Assembly: GCA_019155185.1 (NCBI GenBank)
Contig: CM032817.1
Location: forward strand, 12,768,664-12,832,663
DNA: 64,000 bases
Source of the DNA: Beaufortia kweichowensis
Taxonomy: Eukaryota; Chordata; Actinopteri; Cypriniformes; Gastromyzontidae
Direction of reading: 5' to 3'
Position numbers and translations under genes: made by a program. The notes below the pieces were generated by a model, which worked only from the letters and a program-made list of their open reading frames with translations, was not told the DNA's origin and searched no databases. Of the stretch, positions 35,575 to 48,347 are shown one piece after another (the stretch's first letter is position 1; each line of letters begins with the position of its first letter).

Positions 35575-36002
35575 AAAAAAAAAACATATTTTACAAAAAA
35601 ACATTTTTACAATATTTAAAAAAATTTTTTTACATATTGTCCTAAATCATTCTTAAGCAGTACAAATAAGGGGGGAGACCGCCGCGGATGTTACTTCTGA
35701 GCTGCACCAAGGATACTAGATCATTACCAAGATGCGTCTCGTAAGGCGCTGTGGCATGCACAGTAACTAAAGCGATCTCGAAAAAAGTACTTTTTTGCGC
35801 AATTTGAACTTAAGGGAAACAAAAGTTAAGGCACAGTTAATGTGAGGTTTAATTGTTGGTCCGAAATATGTTATTTAATTACGAATTTGGCAAGCAATTG
35901 CAGCAATACCTGCATTCCCTCATTCAACTAGATAGGACTGTTGTCTTGCTATGCCTGAAATAGCTGGCCATGGCGGCGGAGTGCACCGACTTCCGTAAAC
36001 GG
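35575..36002. other. spacer between transposon block and senp5
   Basis: Starts with an A/T-rich run, then becomes CpG-richer toward 35.7-36.0 kb. No gene is seen. The right part is probably the upstream promoter of senp5. Confidence 0.35.
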
Positions 36003-36155
36003 ACTTTGGATGCACTTCGACGTGTGACGTCATAAGCGCGCGCCGCGATCTCTGTGCGACCATAACAACGGCTGATTGTGTTCACGCGCTTCGATTTCAG
36101 TGATCAGGAGTATTGAAATCAGCTCACGTCATCATCAGTATCATCGAGACTGACG
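36003..36155 (+). promoter_or_regulatory. senp5: putative senp5 promoter and 5' non-coding exon
   Basis: CpG-rich DNA (GCGCGCGCCGCG at about 36036-36047) with a perfect palindromic CRE/ATF site TGACGTCA at 36025-36032. A likely exon end is at 36155 (GACTGACG before GTAAGACGG). It would splice to an acceptor at 42373-42374 in front of the first coding exon. The transcription start is not determinable from sequence alone. Confidence 0.45.
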
Positions 36156-37559
36156 GTAAGACGGGCGTCTACAGCAACAAACATACAATAACCCATCGTC
36201 TGAATTCACATTACTGCTACAGGTGTGCTTTTAGTATTGATGAGGACAGTGATGTTCATTCTTTATGCTGTCAGGATTAAAATCATATTCATCTCATGTT
36301 CTTAAACTCTAGAAATCACATCCTGCAGATGTCTTGCTTCATTCATCATCTATTTACATTAACTACGCCTTACGACATGCTTTTAGTGTAGTATAGCCAT
36401 CGTTTAAACCTTATATTTGTATTAAAACCATAGTCACGACTCACTACAACTTTACCATGGTAACTAGTTTAACTATCGTAATGCAAGTGTTAATCAACCT
36501 GCCAAATAACCATGGTTGTCATGATTGTTGTGCTATGCATGAGCATGGAATATCATCTAAACACTATGGTATTCCAAAATAAACTAATACCTACTGCTGT
36601 TTATCATTATCCATATGTAAGCACCAGGGGCCGGATTCACAAAAATCTTCTTAAGAAAAAAGTTAAGACTGTTTTTAAGATAAATTATAAGAAGTTCGTA
36701 TTAATGTTCCTATAAGAATTTCACTAGAAGTTTTCTTTATTTTCTTTAGAGCAACTTTTTCTTAAGAATACAAATGAATGGGGTAATTTCTACAACAAAT
36801 TACATACAGTGATTTGTCTTCATTTATTTATTTTATCTTTATTATTATTATTTTGTTTAAGTAGCAACAATCACCTCCTGATCATTTACTTGCATATAAA
36901 ACATAAATTCCATGCAGTTACATTGCTATATTTACACAAAATGCACATTTACAAATACATTTTTAGAGCATACAAACCTATATTAGGCATTTACACTTAA
37001 ATACACACAAAGAGGTGATGTAACCGAGGTGATTTAAGAAAGAAGTGATGACAAATATGCATATCGCAATGGTTTGCAATAAATGAGTGATTTAATTTTA
37101 ATACTTCAAAAACACATGGTCAAAGATTTAGTTTGAAGTGGATAATATAGTATCTGGCACATGGATGTTAGTTGGGATGTTAACAAGCCATAAAGCTTTC
37201 ATAGCCAGATGCTTTTTTTGTGAAATATGAATCGTATGTTGGTTATATAAAATATATTTTAATATATTTTAAGTGGGCTTTAGAAAAAGAAATATTGCAT
37301 CGCATATTGCATTATTTAGCATGCTGTCGCATATCACTTTTTTATATCGGACAGCCCTACAGAAAATGTGTAAATTTTAACAGTTTTTTATTTAGATCCC
37401 CATATCTCTGTGACTGAACCATATAGGGCTTTTAAAATGTAGATTACAAACAAACAGTTCTAAAAGGATATTATGATCCCTTTAATTCTTATAGGCATGT
37501 TAACTTTGGAAAAAGAACACAAAAAGTGCGTTCATCTCATTTTTATTCTGCTACTGTTG

Positions 37560-38330
37560 GCAAATAATTCAATTCACATTTACTTATATAGCGCTTTTAT
37601 TGATGCAAAGCTGCTTTACATAAATAATAATAAAAAGAGGAAATAATATGGATACTTAGTGAATACGACTAAGACAGTGTACAGTCTAAAAAATGCAAGG
37701 TGATAAAATAAATGTCAAAGTTGTGTTAAATGAGTCTCTCAGTGAGCAACAGTGGAACTAAAGTACAGTTGTAACTGTAGTTATTTTTAGGTGGCAATTT
37801 GATAAAGGGTTGTGTCTGTATTCATCATCAAGTGGTAGAGGGACTGGCATCTCAATGAATTTTCCGATTTTTTTGCCTCGGATGTCCTCGGGAACCACAG
37901 GTGTCACAGTCATGTGAGGTCGTCCGATTAGACTGGCAGTCTATGGTTACCATAGAGAAGAAATGGAGAGAGATTAGTGTAGCTGATGTTCACTCATTTA
38001 ATACAGAAATAATCATTTAATTGTTATGTTTGGTTACAGTACAGAGTAGTGAGTTACACTATGTGAAAGCTTGCCTAAAGAGATGCGTCTTTAATTTAGA
38101 TTTAAATTTGGACAGTATGTCCGAACTCCGAACAAATTCGGGAGTTCAAATTCAGGCTATTCCATAGCTTTGGGGCTAAGTGTGAAAATGCTTTACCTCC
38201 TTTGGTAGTCTTTGCTCTTTTTTGGGATCTTAAGGGGCGTGCTGGATTATATTTTGATAGGTGACTAGTTAAGTACACAGGAGCTAACCATTTTTTTAAG
38301 ATGGAAGAACGCAGTTTTTGTAACATGAGA
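37560..38330 (-). mobile_element. LINE 3' fragment (L2/Rex-like), minus strand
   Basis: On the minus strand, 38326-38102 encodes a typical ORF2 end: PARPLRSQKRAKTTKGGKAF followed by HLAPKLWNSL. Downstream (lower coordinates) lies a 3' tail with TATATAGCGC near 37590. Truncated at the 5' side. Confidence 0.6.
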
Positions 38331-38339
38331 TATGGTTTT

Positions 38340-41155
38340 CAAAAGTCAGGTTGCTGTCTAATAAAACACCTAGGTCTTTGACTGTGGAGGATGTAGTAAC
38401 AGTACGATCACCTAATCATTCAAATTAAGGTCTATTAACTTTTGTTATAATGCAGCAAGGGTGGCTAAAGTCAACATGTTTTACTAATAGGCCTACCAAT
38501 CTCTGTGAAAAAAATAAAATAATGATGTTGGTATGTGTTTCAAGTCACTATTTAGCACTGTATGCATGACACTATAACACTATTTATATTTGTCCTGCTT
38601 CTGGTAAAATATTTAAAAAAACTTTATTAAATTTGGTTGATTTGACATGGAATGGCCCAATAGTCTTAATTTCACATCTGTAGTTCGGTTCATTTGGTCT
38701 GGACCATAGAAAAAAATATACATTGTTGCATTTTCAGATGTTTTGGTTCCTTTTCACACCACACTGACTCTTCTGATCCGTACCAAATAAAGCGAAGCAA
38801 AATGCAGTTACGTGACAACATCCACATCACTCATTGGTCAGATGTGTCTTGAACGTAATTCTCAAACTGCTTTTTGATTGGTCAGAATTAACGTGCGGGA
38901 AAATTCCAACAGAACTCCCGGAAGTAAACAAAGAGAGGAAAAGCCAGTAAACGACACAATCGCTTGTCATGAAAAGACAGCTGCGCGAGCTGATTGTATA
39001 GTACTTAGTTTGTATGCACCGCTTTAGGCAAAATATACAGTTTGAAAATGAATCGCGAATGTGGCTGGAAAATAACGTTTTAATAAACTGCAAACGGCAA
39101 GGTGGCTAAACTGCAAAATGTCAACAAACACTTTCTTATCACATAATGCACGGCGCCACTAACTACGGCAGCTGGATTAGTCCAAAAATTTTACTTTTTT
39201 AATTTAACAGTACTTTTTGCAGTTGCGTCTGTTCGGATTGCTTTCTCACCACAAAGGAACCGGTATGGGGTTTGGTACACTAGTTTAGTCCGCTTTTGGT
39301 GCGCACCCAAGTGCGATTGCTGCATTCACACCTGCTCACGCGAACCAAAAATTCTTGTGAACTCTAGTACAATTCAACCAAACTAAATGAGGCTGGTGTG
39401 AAAGCACCCTTATTTTGTACCATGTGTATTAAATTTGTCAACTACCCATGTGCATAGATTTGTATTTTCTTTGGGGCACAAAAGGAGATATAGGCAGAAC
39501 ATCTATCAAATAAAATAAATAATTGAATTAGACTGTGACTCTCTCCTTTGTGTTCCACAAAAAAGATTTATTTAGGTGACCAGAACCACTTAAAGTCACA
39601 TTTTTTTATTCCACTGCGATACTTTTCTATAGTTTTTTGGTGTAAGGGTTAGTTCAGAGCTCAGAATAGTTTCAAAGGCACAGCGCAGAATGCGAGCCAG
39701 GTCTCGAGACGCATAGCACTTATGTATAAAAGAGTGTGAGAGTCTCGAGACACACGGCAGACATGTGCTCATGCTAAAAACTCAGAGGTCAGAATGGTTG
39801 ATAAAGTAGCGGTACAGAACATGAGAGTCTTGAAACACAGAGTGTTCATGTGCGAGACACAAGCACAACAAACACATCTGTTTATGTGTGTTTACAAACA
39901 ACTATGGGAAAGTAATGCAGTGGCATGGAAAAACGCATTCTGTGTGAACAGTCCCTGAGAAAAGATTGTTATAGTTAGTAGTCTTTTTCCGTGTGTGTGT
40001 TTTTGAAAGGCTTGCAGCCCATGGAGGTCTTATTTTGGCCCTGGTTAGAAATATTCAAATGATCAAAGTAGTATTGGGATAACATTTCAGATATTAATCT
40101 GAATTTGGTGCAGGGGAATCACTGGGCGGAGTGACATACTGTAAGAGAAGGCTTGTGAATGAATAAGACGTCTAGAAATAAAACCATGGAGAACATATAG
40201 TTAACAAAGTATAGTCTTCAGATGCAGTGTATGTTATTAGATAAAAATATAACATAATAACACAGAGGGCGCACATTTGGGTGCATAACATTTAGATTTG
40301 GATGCATTACAGTTTAATATCTTCCTCATGTAAGCTATGATTTAAAAACTGTTCCAAAGCCGAGCCCTACGAGCATAAAAAGTCGGGCATTTGTTATACA
40401 CTGACCAAGCTGCGCAGCGCTGTAGAGTTTTAACGCGCATACTGATAATCATGTGACGTCACATGACTTTTTGTGTATTTTCGCGACTAATCGACCAATG
40501 AAAATGTAGATTGTGAATGAAAAGGTACCAATGAAAAGGTAATTTAGTAAAGTTTAGGCAGAGGTCGTGGATTTGACCTGAGTCCACATACTGATAAGAC
40601 ATGTATAAAGGCATGTACTGATTCAACGGCATCTACAAAAACAAATGATACTACCTGGCCCAAACTTAACTTCCAGTAGACTTCTGCAAAGAGTCGATAA
40701 CAAGCGTTCAATAAACAAACACCGACCGGATTAATTTTGGGCCAGGCGCGTGTTCGACGGAACCATCTGTATGATAGGACATGTAAAAAAGTGTCTGCAA
40801 AATGCATAAACGTAAATTCGGTTGTCAGCGATACAATACAGACGATATTTATCTGCAGATTTTTTAATAGTTTCAATAAATGAAATGGAAATGCGATCTT
40901 TAGCTATAGCCTTTAAAATTGTATTGTTGCTCATTTGTGATTATCAGTTCATGTTTAGCACTCGATTATGAGCCATCAGAGTTAATAGATCAGACAGAAA
41001 ACCATTGTTCCATGCTGGCTCAAATAAATGGTAGAGAGAGTTGTATTTGTAAAGTGACAAAGAGACAAAATTAGCTATTGTTTCAGTGCGGGCCAACAAA
41101 GGCTATCAGAAAAATATGGACACTATGAAAAGATGACTAATGTTCTTGTATTTCA
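38340..41155. other. intron DNA, no gene recognised
   Basis: Long stretch of senp5 intron 1. Between about 38685 and 39415 there are inverted pieces (GTTCGGTTCATTTGGTC and AACCAAACTAAATGAGGC) suggesting an old non-autonomous element. Nothing else could be supported. Confidence 0.35.
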
Positions 41156-41159
41156 CTTA

Positions 41160-41340
41160 AGCAGAGGTGGGTAGAGTACCCAAAATAGTTTCTAAGGAAA
41201 ATTTACTCAAGTAAAAGTAAAAGTAACAATTTAATTAGTTACTTGAGTAAGAGTAAAAAAGTATCAGAAGAAAAAAAATACTTAAGTAGCTAGTTACTAG
41301 TTACTTCTGATATATTTGATATTAAGAAAACCCTGAATTT
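41160..41340. repeat. common fish repeat (CTCAAGTAAAAGTAAAAGTA)
   Basis: Begins GCAGAGGTGGGTAGAGTAC and runs into TACTCAAGTAAAAGTAAAAG and TAGTTACTTGAGTAAGAG, a widespread teleost non-autonomous DNA repeat. Confidence 0.55.
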
Positions 41341-42514
41341 TATAAACTACTTGGATAGCTTTCACACGCTTCTCCTTGGAAGTTTCTTTGTTCTGCTTAT
41401 ATAAAACCTAGGTTGAAGTAAAGATATAAACTGATGATTTCCCCTGGAGTAGGTTGAGGGCCATTGCAACTGGCTTCATTACAGTAGCATACTCAATCAA
41501 AAATCTCATTTCAGCTGTATTCAGCCTCTACCATAAAACACAAATGGTTAATAATAAATGTGGATCAGCTGCAGATGTCTGCACAAAATGTAAGCAAACT
41601 TGAACTAAGTTGTGAGGTAGTCAGAAAGTGAACCTCCCGTTGTGAATGCGCTTTAAAATGGGTGTGATTGTTTTGCTTGACGGCACATACTGGGGCTCAA
41701 CGTAAAACATTACAGCGACTTCTGCTTCCTCTCTCAAATAGTGCATGATCTGGTAGTTGTTAGAGCCGTTATTGAACAAAGCGCCTTCTCATTGGATAAA
41801 AACCTGCTGTATACGTACACCGTGATGGTGGGGCGGAGCCATGCACCATTTATACATCGCCCCCACCCCATGTCATGACGATGACAGACTGTAGATTTTA
41901 AACCCGGAAGTCAAAAACGGCACAAAAAACATACAATTACCCAGTCTTCTACTGTTTTAATTAACGGATGCTGAAATTATTCTCTATGTTGTGGAACAAA
42001 AAACATCTCGGGTAAAATCTCAGAAAGTGTACTGTAGGTGTTTCATTACCCTTTAATAAGAAATTTTAAGAATGTTTTGTGAATCCGGCCCCAGGGTTTA
42101 ATGAGTATAATGCAGGTTAGACGTGTGATTTTCCCAAGCCCTAAATGTTAATAAAACATTTTATTGTATTGATAAACCTATTCCAAATTTTGCTCAGCTC
42201 TAAAATATGTTGGTGGCAAAAATGTTCTTTGTGACCATGTATTTACCATGTTATATAAAAGTTGCATAGTTTTAACAACTGATACCAACACTGTGCCATG
42301 GTACCACCACAGTACTTTATAATGGCTGCTATAGTAGCCAATGACTGTTTACTCTTTATTTTTATCTTTTTCAGACATAAATAAACAGAAAAAATTGTAA
42401 AGGACATTAAACTTGAAAATATTTCCAGTCTCATATCCTTAATCCAATGATGGGCATCTTCTAGAAGACTAAAACGGGCAAGAGGATCTTGGGAGGAATG
42501 GGTTAAAGTTTGCG

Positions 42515-45500
42515 ATGAGGGTCCCAGCACCAGACAGCTCTGATCGGCCAGAATCAGGCTCAGGTGAGATGCATGAGAATGGACGTTCCAGAAGGAAACG
42601 TGTGCCGAAAACCTGTGACTGCTGTGGACCAAACGGCAAACCCCACAAGGCAGGACATGACCAGCTCACAAAGAAACGTGGCCGCAAGAAAAAAGAAATG
42701 GTCAACCATGAGAATGTTGCTACAGAGGAAGAGGTGGGCTCTTCAGAGATGGAGTCAATAGCTTTGGATGTAGACACAGTGACAGTTTCTGAGATGGAGG
42801 AGGCACCATCTCCTAAAGGGAAGCCAGATGTTTCCCAGACTGAGGGAAAGGTCATTTCTACAGTGAATGAAGCTTCTGTCATGGTTAATGGGACAGAGAA
42901 AAGTCCTCAAACGCATACCAACTGTTTAGATCTTCTTCTCAGTGCATCCACCCAAACCAAAGAACTCAGCTCCCCCGAGCAGGACCATTCAGAAATCAGT
43001 ACCACAGTGGGCAACAGTGATGTACAGGCCAGTGTGGCCGCACTTAATGACTTGGAAAAAACATCTGATTCTTGCTTGGACACAAACATTTCTACTTCTA
43101 GTGATGCCATGGAAACTGAGCCCCCCACAATAAGTGTTGATTTAACCAACAATGTGTTTAGGGACCACCTGTACTGCAGACCGCTTTTCAGAGACACCAG
43201 AAACTCATCTACTGAGGTGACGGGTGACCCATCTGCATTGACTCCTGCTGAAATCACAGCAGAGGGTATCGTCGAGGTTATTCATGGTAAAGTTTTTTTT
43301 TTTTAAACACATTTTACTCTTCACTTTACAGGTTTTCTGTCTATGAACTTGCTTTGATTTTTTTCCATCTCTTAGAATTTCTGGAGCAGTTTTATCACAA
43401 ATATGGAAGCTTCACCCCATTGATTGACACTGATGTCCTTGATCACCTAAATAAGACATTTCAGTGTGATCTAAGTGACAGGCAAGTCTTTAATGAATCA
43501 TTTTTCTATAAACGTGTTAATGGCCACTTCTGAAACTTTCCTTAAATAATTTCTTTGAAGAAACCTAAGTAAAAAAGCTGTTTACACTAACAGTATCTGT
43601 TTAATGCTTCAGTCTGATTCAATTGTCTGTGTCCTTACCAAACGTGACATGACATAAGATATTTATTGTGTGTCGTTGCATCGCATTTGGTTAGGACACC
43701 GTGTAAGAAATTAGTCTTATCCAGGAGCATTTTAAAATCATAGTTCACCCCAAAATAAAAATGTCATAATTTTTTGACCCTTATGTTATTCATACCCTGT
43801 ACAGTATATGATTATTTCTTTTGTGGAACACAAACTCCCCCACACTATCTCTTTAAGGACGATTACCTGAGAAATGTCTTAAAACATCTGAATAATGTCA
43901 GGAGTGGTAAACATAGAATAATTGACTTGTTAAGTAAGGAAAAATTGCAGACAAGCAGCTAAATGATTCGAAATATAATGCACACTAGTAACAGCATTGC
44001 ATTAATTCAATGGCCCATTTTTCTTACTTAGTCTTTCTTTTTAGCCACTCGCCACAGTGTGATCAGTCATGTTGTGATTCAAATTTATCCTGTTAAAATT
44101 AACAGGTGCAGTAATTAAGGTTACAGGTCAGTGTTCTCCAGTTGCGGTTTAAAGTTGTGAAAATGTGCTGAAGATGAGATCAGATTTGTAAGCGCTTTTT
44201 CACAATGCACATTTTTTTCAATTTAATTTTAAGTCATTGTAATAATGATTGTTTCAATAATAATTTCAGCATTGTAATGTTTTAAAAAACAATAACCATT
44301 CAAGACTACTTTACTAATAAATGCTTACAGGAACCGCATTTTGAGTGAAAAACCTCAATTCAGCTCGGTTTCATTTATATAGCGCTTTCTACAATTTTCA
44401 TTACAGGAGTACAGGAGACATCTTAAGTATTAGCAGTACTTTAAATATAAAAAAAAGGGTAAAAAGCAAAAGAAGTAAATACACTCCTATTTACAGACAA
44501 CACGCATACATACAGCACATACAAACTCACAAACGCATATGGACACACACAACAAACATGCACAAGACACACGCATGCTTAAAACACAGGCACGCACAGA
44601 ACACAGACACACAAACCCACACACACTGAAACAGACACACATGTACTGAACCGGTTGACCTAATTAGTGCAGTCTAACAATCCCAATCTCTTGCGATTTG
44701 TATTATTATTACAAAATTATAAAATTTTATTATAAAACTGTTTGACTTTGTGTCTCTTATGTTACCTGTGTAAGTTATTAAAATGTGCCCAATACCCACA
44801 TTCCCCCACAGAATTATGAACATTGACATTCCAGCACAGCTTCCTATAAAGCACATGTGAACTCAAAGACTTTACTTGGCTTTGAAATCATGTATTGTGA
44901 CAGTATGTAATACAATGAATGGGTCTCTACAGAAAGGCAGTTCTTCAGGAGCAGACCTGAGCTCCCATGCTTCAGGGTTGTTGGTTATATGTTCTAATCC
45001 TAACCATATATGACGTGTTTGCCCACAGGATAAAACTCGTAACAGCAGAAGTGGGCAAGTATAAGGCTAGTCTGGCCTGTGCTCCTATGCATTTCTTCCA
45101 AGTGACCTATAACAAGCACACTTTGACCTTAGATGACCTTTCAACACTTGACGACCAAAACTGGGTCAATGATCAGGTGAGTGTTTTGAGATTTCAAGCA
45201 CTGCATTAGGAGTGTCTTAATACATTGTACACATCATGTTTCATTGCCTTTTTTGCAGATAATTAACATGTATGGAGAACTGATCATGGAAGCTACAAAC
45301 CAGAAGGTAAACTTTTTGTTTATGTATCTTGATTGTGTTTCTCCAGATCCATCTGATTACTGGATATCTGATGCTAGTTCAGTAGAATTGGTCTCTGTTA
45401 ATGCTGTGTCTGTTTTTGCTGAAATGTTTCTCTTCTGTGTTTCTCTATATGTGGCTGAAGAACTGACGTTTTAACAGTTTTAACATGGGTCTTTTTTTCC

Positions 45501-48347
45501 AGGTTCATTTCTTCAACAGTTTCTTTTACCGGCAGTTTGTAGCAAAAGGTTATGAAGGAGTCAAGCGATGGACCAAAAAGGTAAAAAAAATTCAGTGTTT
45601 GAGCTAATGAAATGGATTTAAACCTAATGACTGTTGGTTATAAAGGTTTTTGCTAAGTCAGATGATGTATCTACATTGACCTATATTCTAATATTGGGGT
45701 TTGGGTGCAGTAACACTGAGGTCCTGTTTACACTAGTGCAGTTTTGCTTAAAAACGTTTTGCGTTTTAAAATTAAACCGATCCTTGTTTTTTCTGGCGTT
45801 TTAGAAAAAAAAATCTCAATTTACACTACACTACCAAAAACACATGGCATGTTACCATTCGCGAACACTGGGCATGTGCTGACAAGATCGTTAAAGCTGT
45901 CATTTGTTTGGTAGCGTAATGGCCATATGATAGGGAAATGATGAATCAGGGAAGCATATGTAATGATACAGACTATCCAATCAGTGAGCGATTCTGTGGG
46001 CAGCTATACCTTTGTTTTACACAGAAACATAGACCTGGAGTTTTCAAACTGAAACGGGGTCTGACCTAGCTAAAGTCATTTTTGACTGCTTTTTACATAA
46101 AATCATTCTACATAATGTAAAAAAACATTCAGCGAAAGTTTGACATCTTTTTTCGAGTTGTGAATTCGGATGGCAATTAAATTATCACACAACCTCGGTG
46201 ATTGTCAAAAAACAGTTGTCCATTGTGGTTGGGGATTATTAGGTGGGGGAAAAACATTTTGGATTTGGACGGGAATAAAATCACTCCTGTAAATGGTGAA
46301 AATATCATACATTCCTATGAGAAACAATTACCATGCGTATAGGGCTACTCTGATGATCTCAGAATTAGATTTTGAGACCTTAGCCACATATTTTAAAATA
46401 TTTTACAGGTCAAAAACAAATGGGGCAATAAACCCAGCTCTTTCTCTTACAGTATTTTTATTGTTAGAATAATGTAAAAAAGCTTGTGTTCCTAACGCCA
46501 TATTACTTCTTGTCTTCAGGTTGATCTTTTCTCTAAGAAATTAATCCTGATTCCTCTTCACCTGGAGATACACTGGTCACTCATAACTGTGGACGTCTCC
46601 AATCAAAATATCAACTTCTATGACTCCCAGGGCATCCTGTTCAAGTTTGCTGTGGATGTAAGTTACTCTAGAAGTACAATTCAGATTGAAATCTTAACAC
46701 AGATCTGATGTGTGACTCTTATTTACAGAACATTCTGAAATACATTCTGGCAGAAGCAAAAGAGAAAAAACAGCTTGTGTTTCAAAAAGGCTGGAAGATG
46801 GTTGTCAACAAGGTCTGTATGCGAACTCACATTAAACGTCACTTAATGTTATGAGTAAAACTGTATCTGGGTTTCTGCTTCTTTATGATTTATTTTTCAC
46901 TGCTTCTCAGACCATTCCACAACAGAAGAACGACAATGACTGTGGAGTTTTTGTCCTGGAGGTAAAAACATTAGGGCCATATACATTATACAACACAACA
47001 CTTAACTGTATTGGCAGAGATTCTGCAATACAATTTATACCAGAGAAAACTAATACAAAAACAGATCCAGAATAAAGGGATGTAATGCGAAATGTAGTTC
47101 GCTTCCACATCACATAATGCCATTTGAATATAAAATTGTGTTTATATTATAAAACTGGCTTTAAATGCAGTTATTTCAATCAGTGTAAGTTAATCGATTA
47201 GAATTAAATGTACCACTAATTTTCTGAAATTTCATTCTGATTAATATTTTATTATAAAACACTGAAACTTTATGACTTTTGTCTGGAAGTATGTTATAAA
47301 AAATAAACAACTAAAATATTTATCTTGCATAAGTATTTAAGTATCCTAAAGATGGTGATCATCATACACTAATGAAAGAACTAGCAACTAGAACATAGTG
47401 ATCGTTTCTCAGAATGCGTTCTTATGCGATCTTGTGTTCTCATTAACTGTTAAAGTCCAGTTTCAATACTCAAGAACAAGTACTGGGAACGCATGAATGT
47501 ACCTGGATGTGTTCTTGATATTAAGGATGCATTGAATGAAGACTTGTGCGTACCGACCTCGCAAAACAATGTTTTTTGTTTCATTTATTTTAAAATACAT
47601 TACAAATAAAACAAACAAACCAAGAAGACACAAAAAACAGGGAAAGCAGCAGCAAACATGCCAAATATTTAGAGGTGAACGTATACACTGATGTTTTTTC
47701 CAAAAAGGTAGAAAATAGAATATTTATATATTTTTAATTATTTAAGTGCAATGCGACACACAATAAAAACAGTTCCGTGAAATGCTGACCCAACTGTACA
47801 TAACTGACTCTGCAGGAACTACTGGAGATTCATTGGGGATTTCATCTCTTAGTATTTCTTTTTGCTCTTTTAGTTGGAGTTTATACGTTTGCATTACATC
47901 TCCGCTCTCATGAAAACCACGACAATTAACATAGCTTCGATCACAGCGTCTCCATGTTTATTTTCTTTTAAATTGTGTGGCTTGCGCTAATTTAGAAGTC
48001 TTACTGCCAGTGCGAATGCAGCCAGAAAAAATTATTTTACTTTAATTCAATAATGCCAGTGCAATTTAAAATTCTGTTGATATTATTAAGGTCTAGAAAT
48101 ACTAGTGTAGCCACAATCAGGTGACGAGCAAATCATTTGTAACAATAAAATAATCAATAAAATAAGATTTATACTTGAAATATTAACATTACAAGTTTGT
48201 TTTCATTTGCAGTACTGCAAGTGCCTGGCATTTACAAAGCCACTGCTGTTCACACAAGAAGACATGCCACAGGTCCGCAAGAGGATCTACAGAGAGCTTT
48301 GTGACCGCAGACTATGTGACTGTTCGATCCAAGACAAATCCACATAA
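42515..48347 (+). CDS. senp5: sentrin/SUMO-specific protease 5
   Basis: SUMO isopeptidase of the ULP1/C48 family, expected in the nucleolus/nucleus, removing SUMO2/3 from substrates. Nine coding exons: 42515-43286, 43376-43481, 45029-45176, 45259-45306, 45503-45580, 46520-46657, 46729-46812, 46911-46961 and 48213-48347, giving 519 residues. The N-terminus is long, basic then acidic and low in conservation (KTCDCCGPNGKPH patch). The catalytic domain covers roughly residues 300-519: LDDQNWVNDQ, KVHFFNSFFY, His402 in LEIHWSL, Asp419 in FYDSQG, Gln463 and Cys469 in QQKNDNDCGVF. The C-terminus (TQEDMPQVRKRIYRELC) resembles SENP5 more than SENP3, and the ncbp2 neighbour fits the SENP5 locus. Intron 2 uses a GC donor (AG/GCAAGT at 43482). 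The exon holding the start has an acceptor at 42373-42374 and a stop upstream in frame (42470-42472). It is shorter than mammalian SENP5 at the N-terminus. Confidence 0.93.
43735..43860. repeat. half-arm of the GTTCACCCCAAAAT MITE family
   Basis: TAGTTCACCCCAAAATAAA followed by TGACCCTTATGTTATTC matches the arm of elements at 14.8 and 20.6 kb. It lies in senp5 intron 2. Confidence 0.5.
44360..44645. repeat. LINE-type tail plus CA-rich imperfect microsatellite
   Basis: A TATATAGCGCTTTCTAC tail near 44375 is followed by a long ACACAC/CACGCA-rich imperfect repeat to about 44640, in senp5 intron 2. Confidence 0.55.
46962..48212. other. senp5 last intron, nothing recognised
   Basis: AT-rich intron with no supported exon or known repeat. 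Confidence 0.4.

Larger units (their letters stand above)
36627..42092. mobile_element. possible TIR-bounded element in senp5 intron 1
   Basis: The left end GGGGCCGGATTCACAAAA at 36627 and the right end TTTTGTGAATCCGGCCCC finishing at 42092 are perfect inverted repeats. TTCTTAAG-type sequence follows inside each. The interior includes a LINE fragment. No target duplication is apparent, so the two ends could also come from separate copies. Confidence 0.4.

Noticed and set aside
42243..43257. Minus-strand open frames across the first senp5 exon
   Set aside because: Shadows of the plus-strand exon; composition follows the senp5 reading frame and no motif is seen.
44440..44640. CA-rich block considered as a CRISPR-like or minisatellite array
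   Set aside because: Units are irregular and spacers absent; it is an imperfect CA microsatellite.
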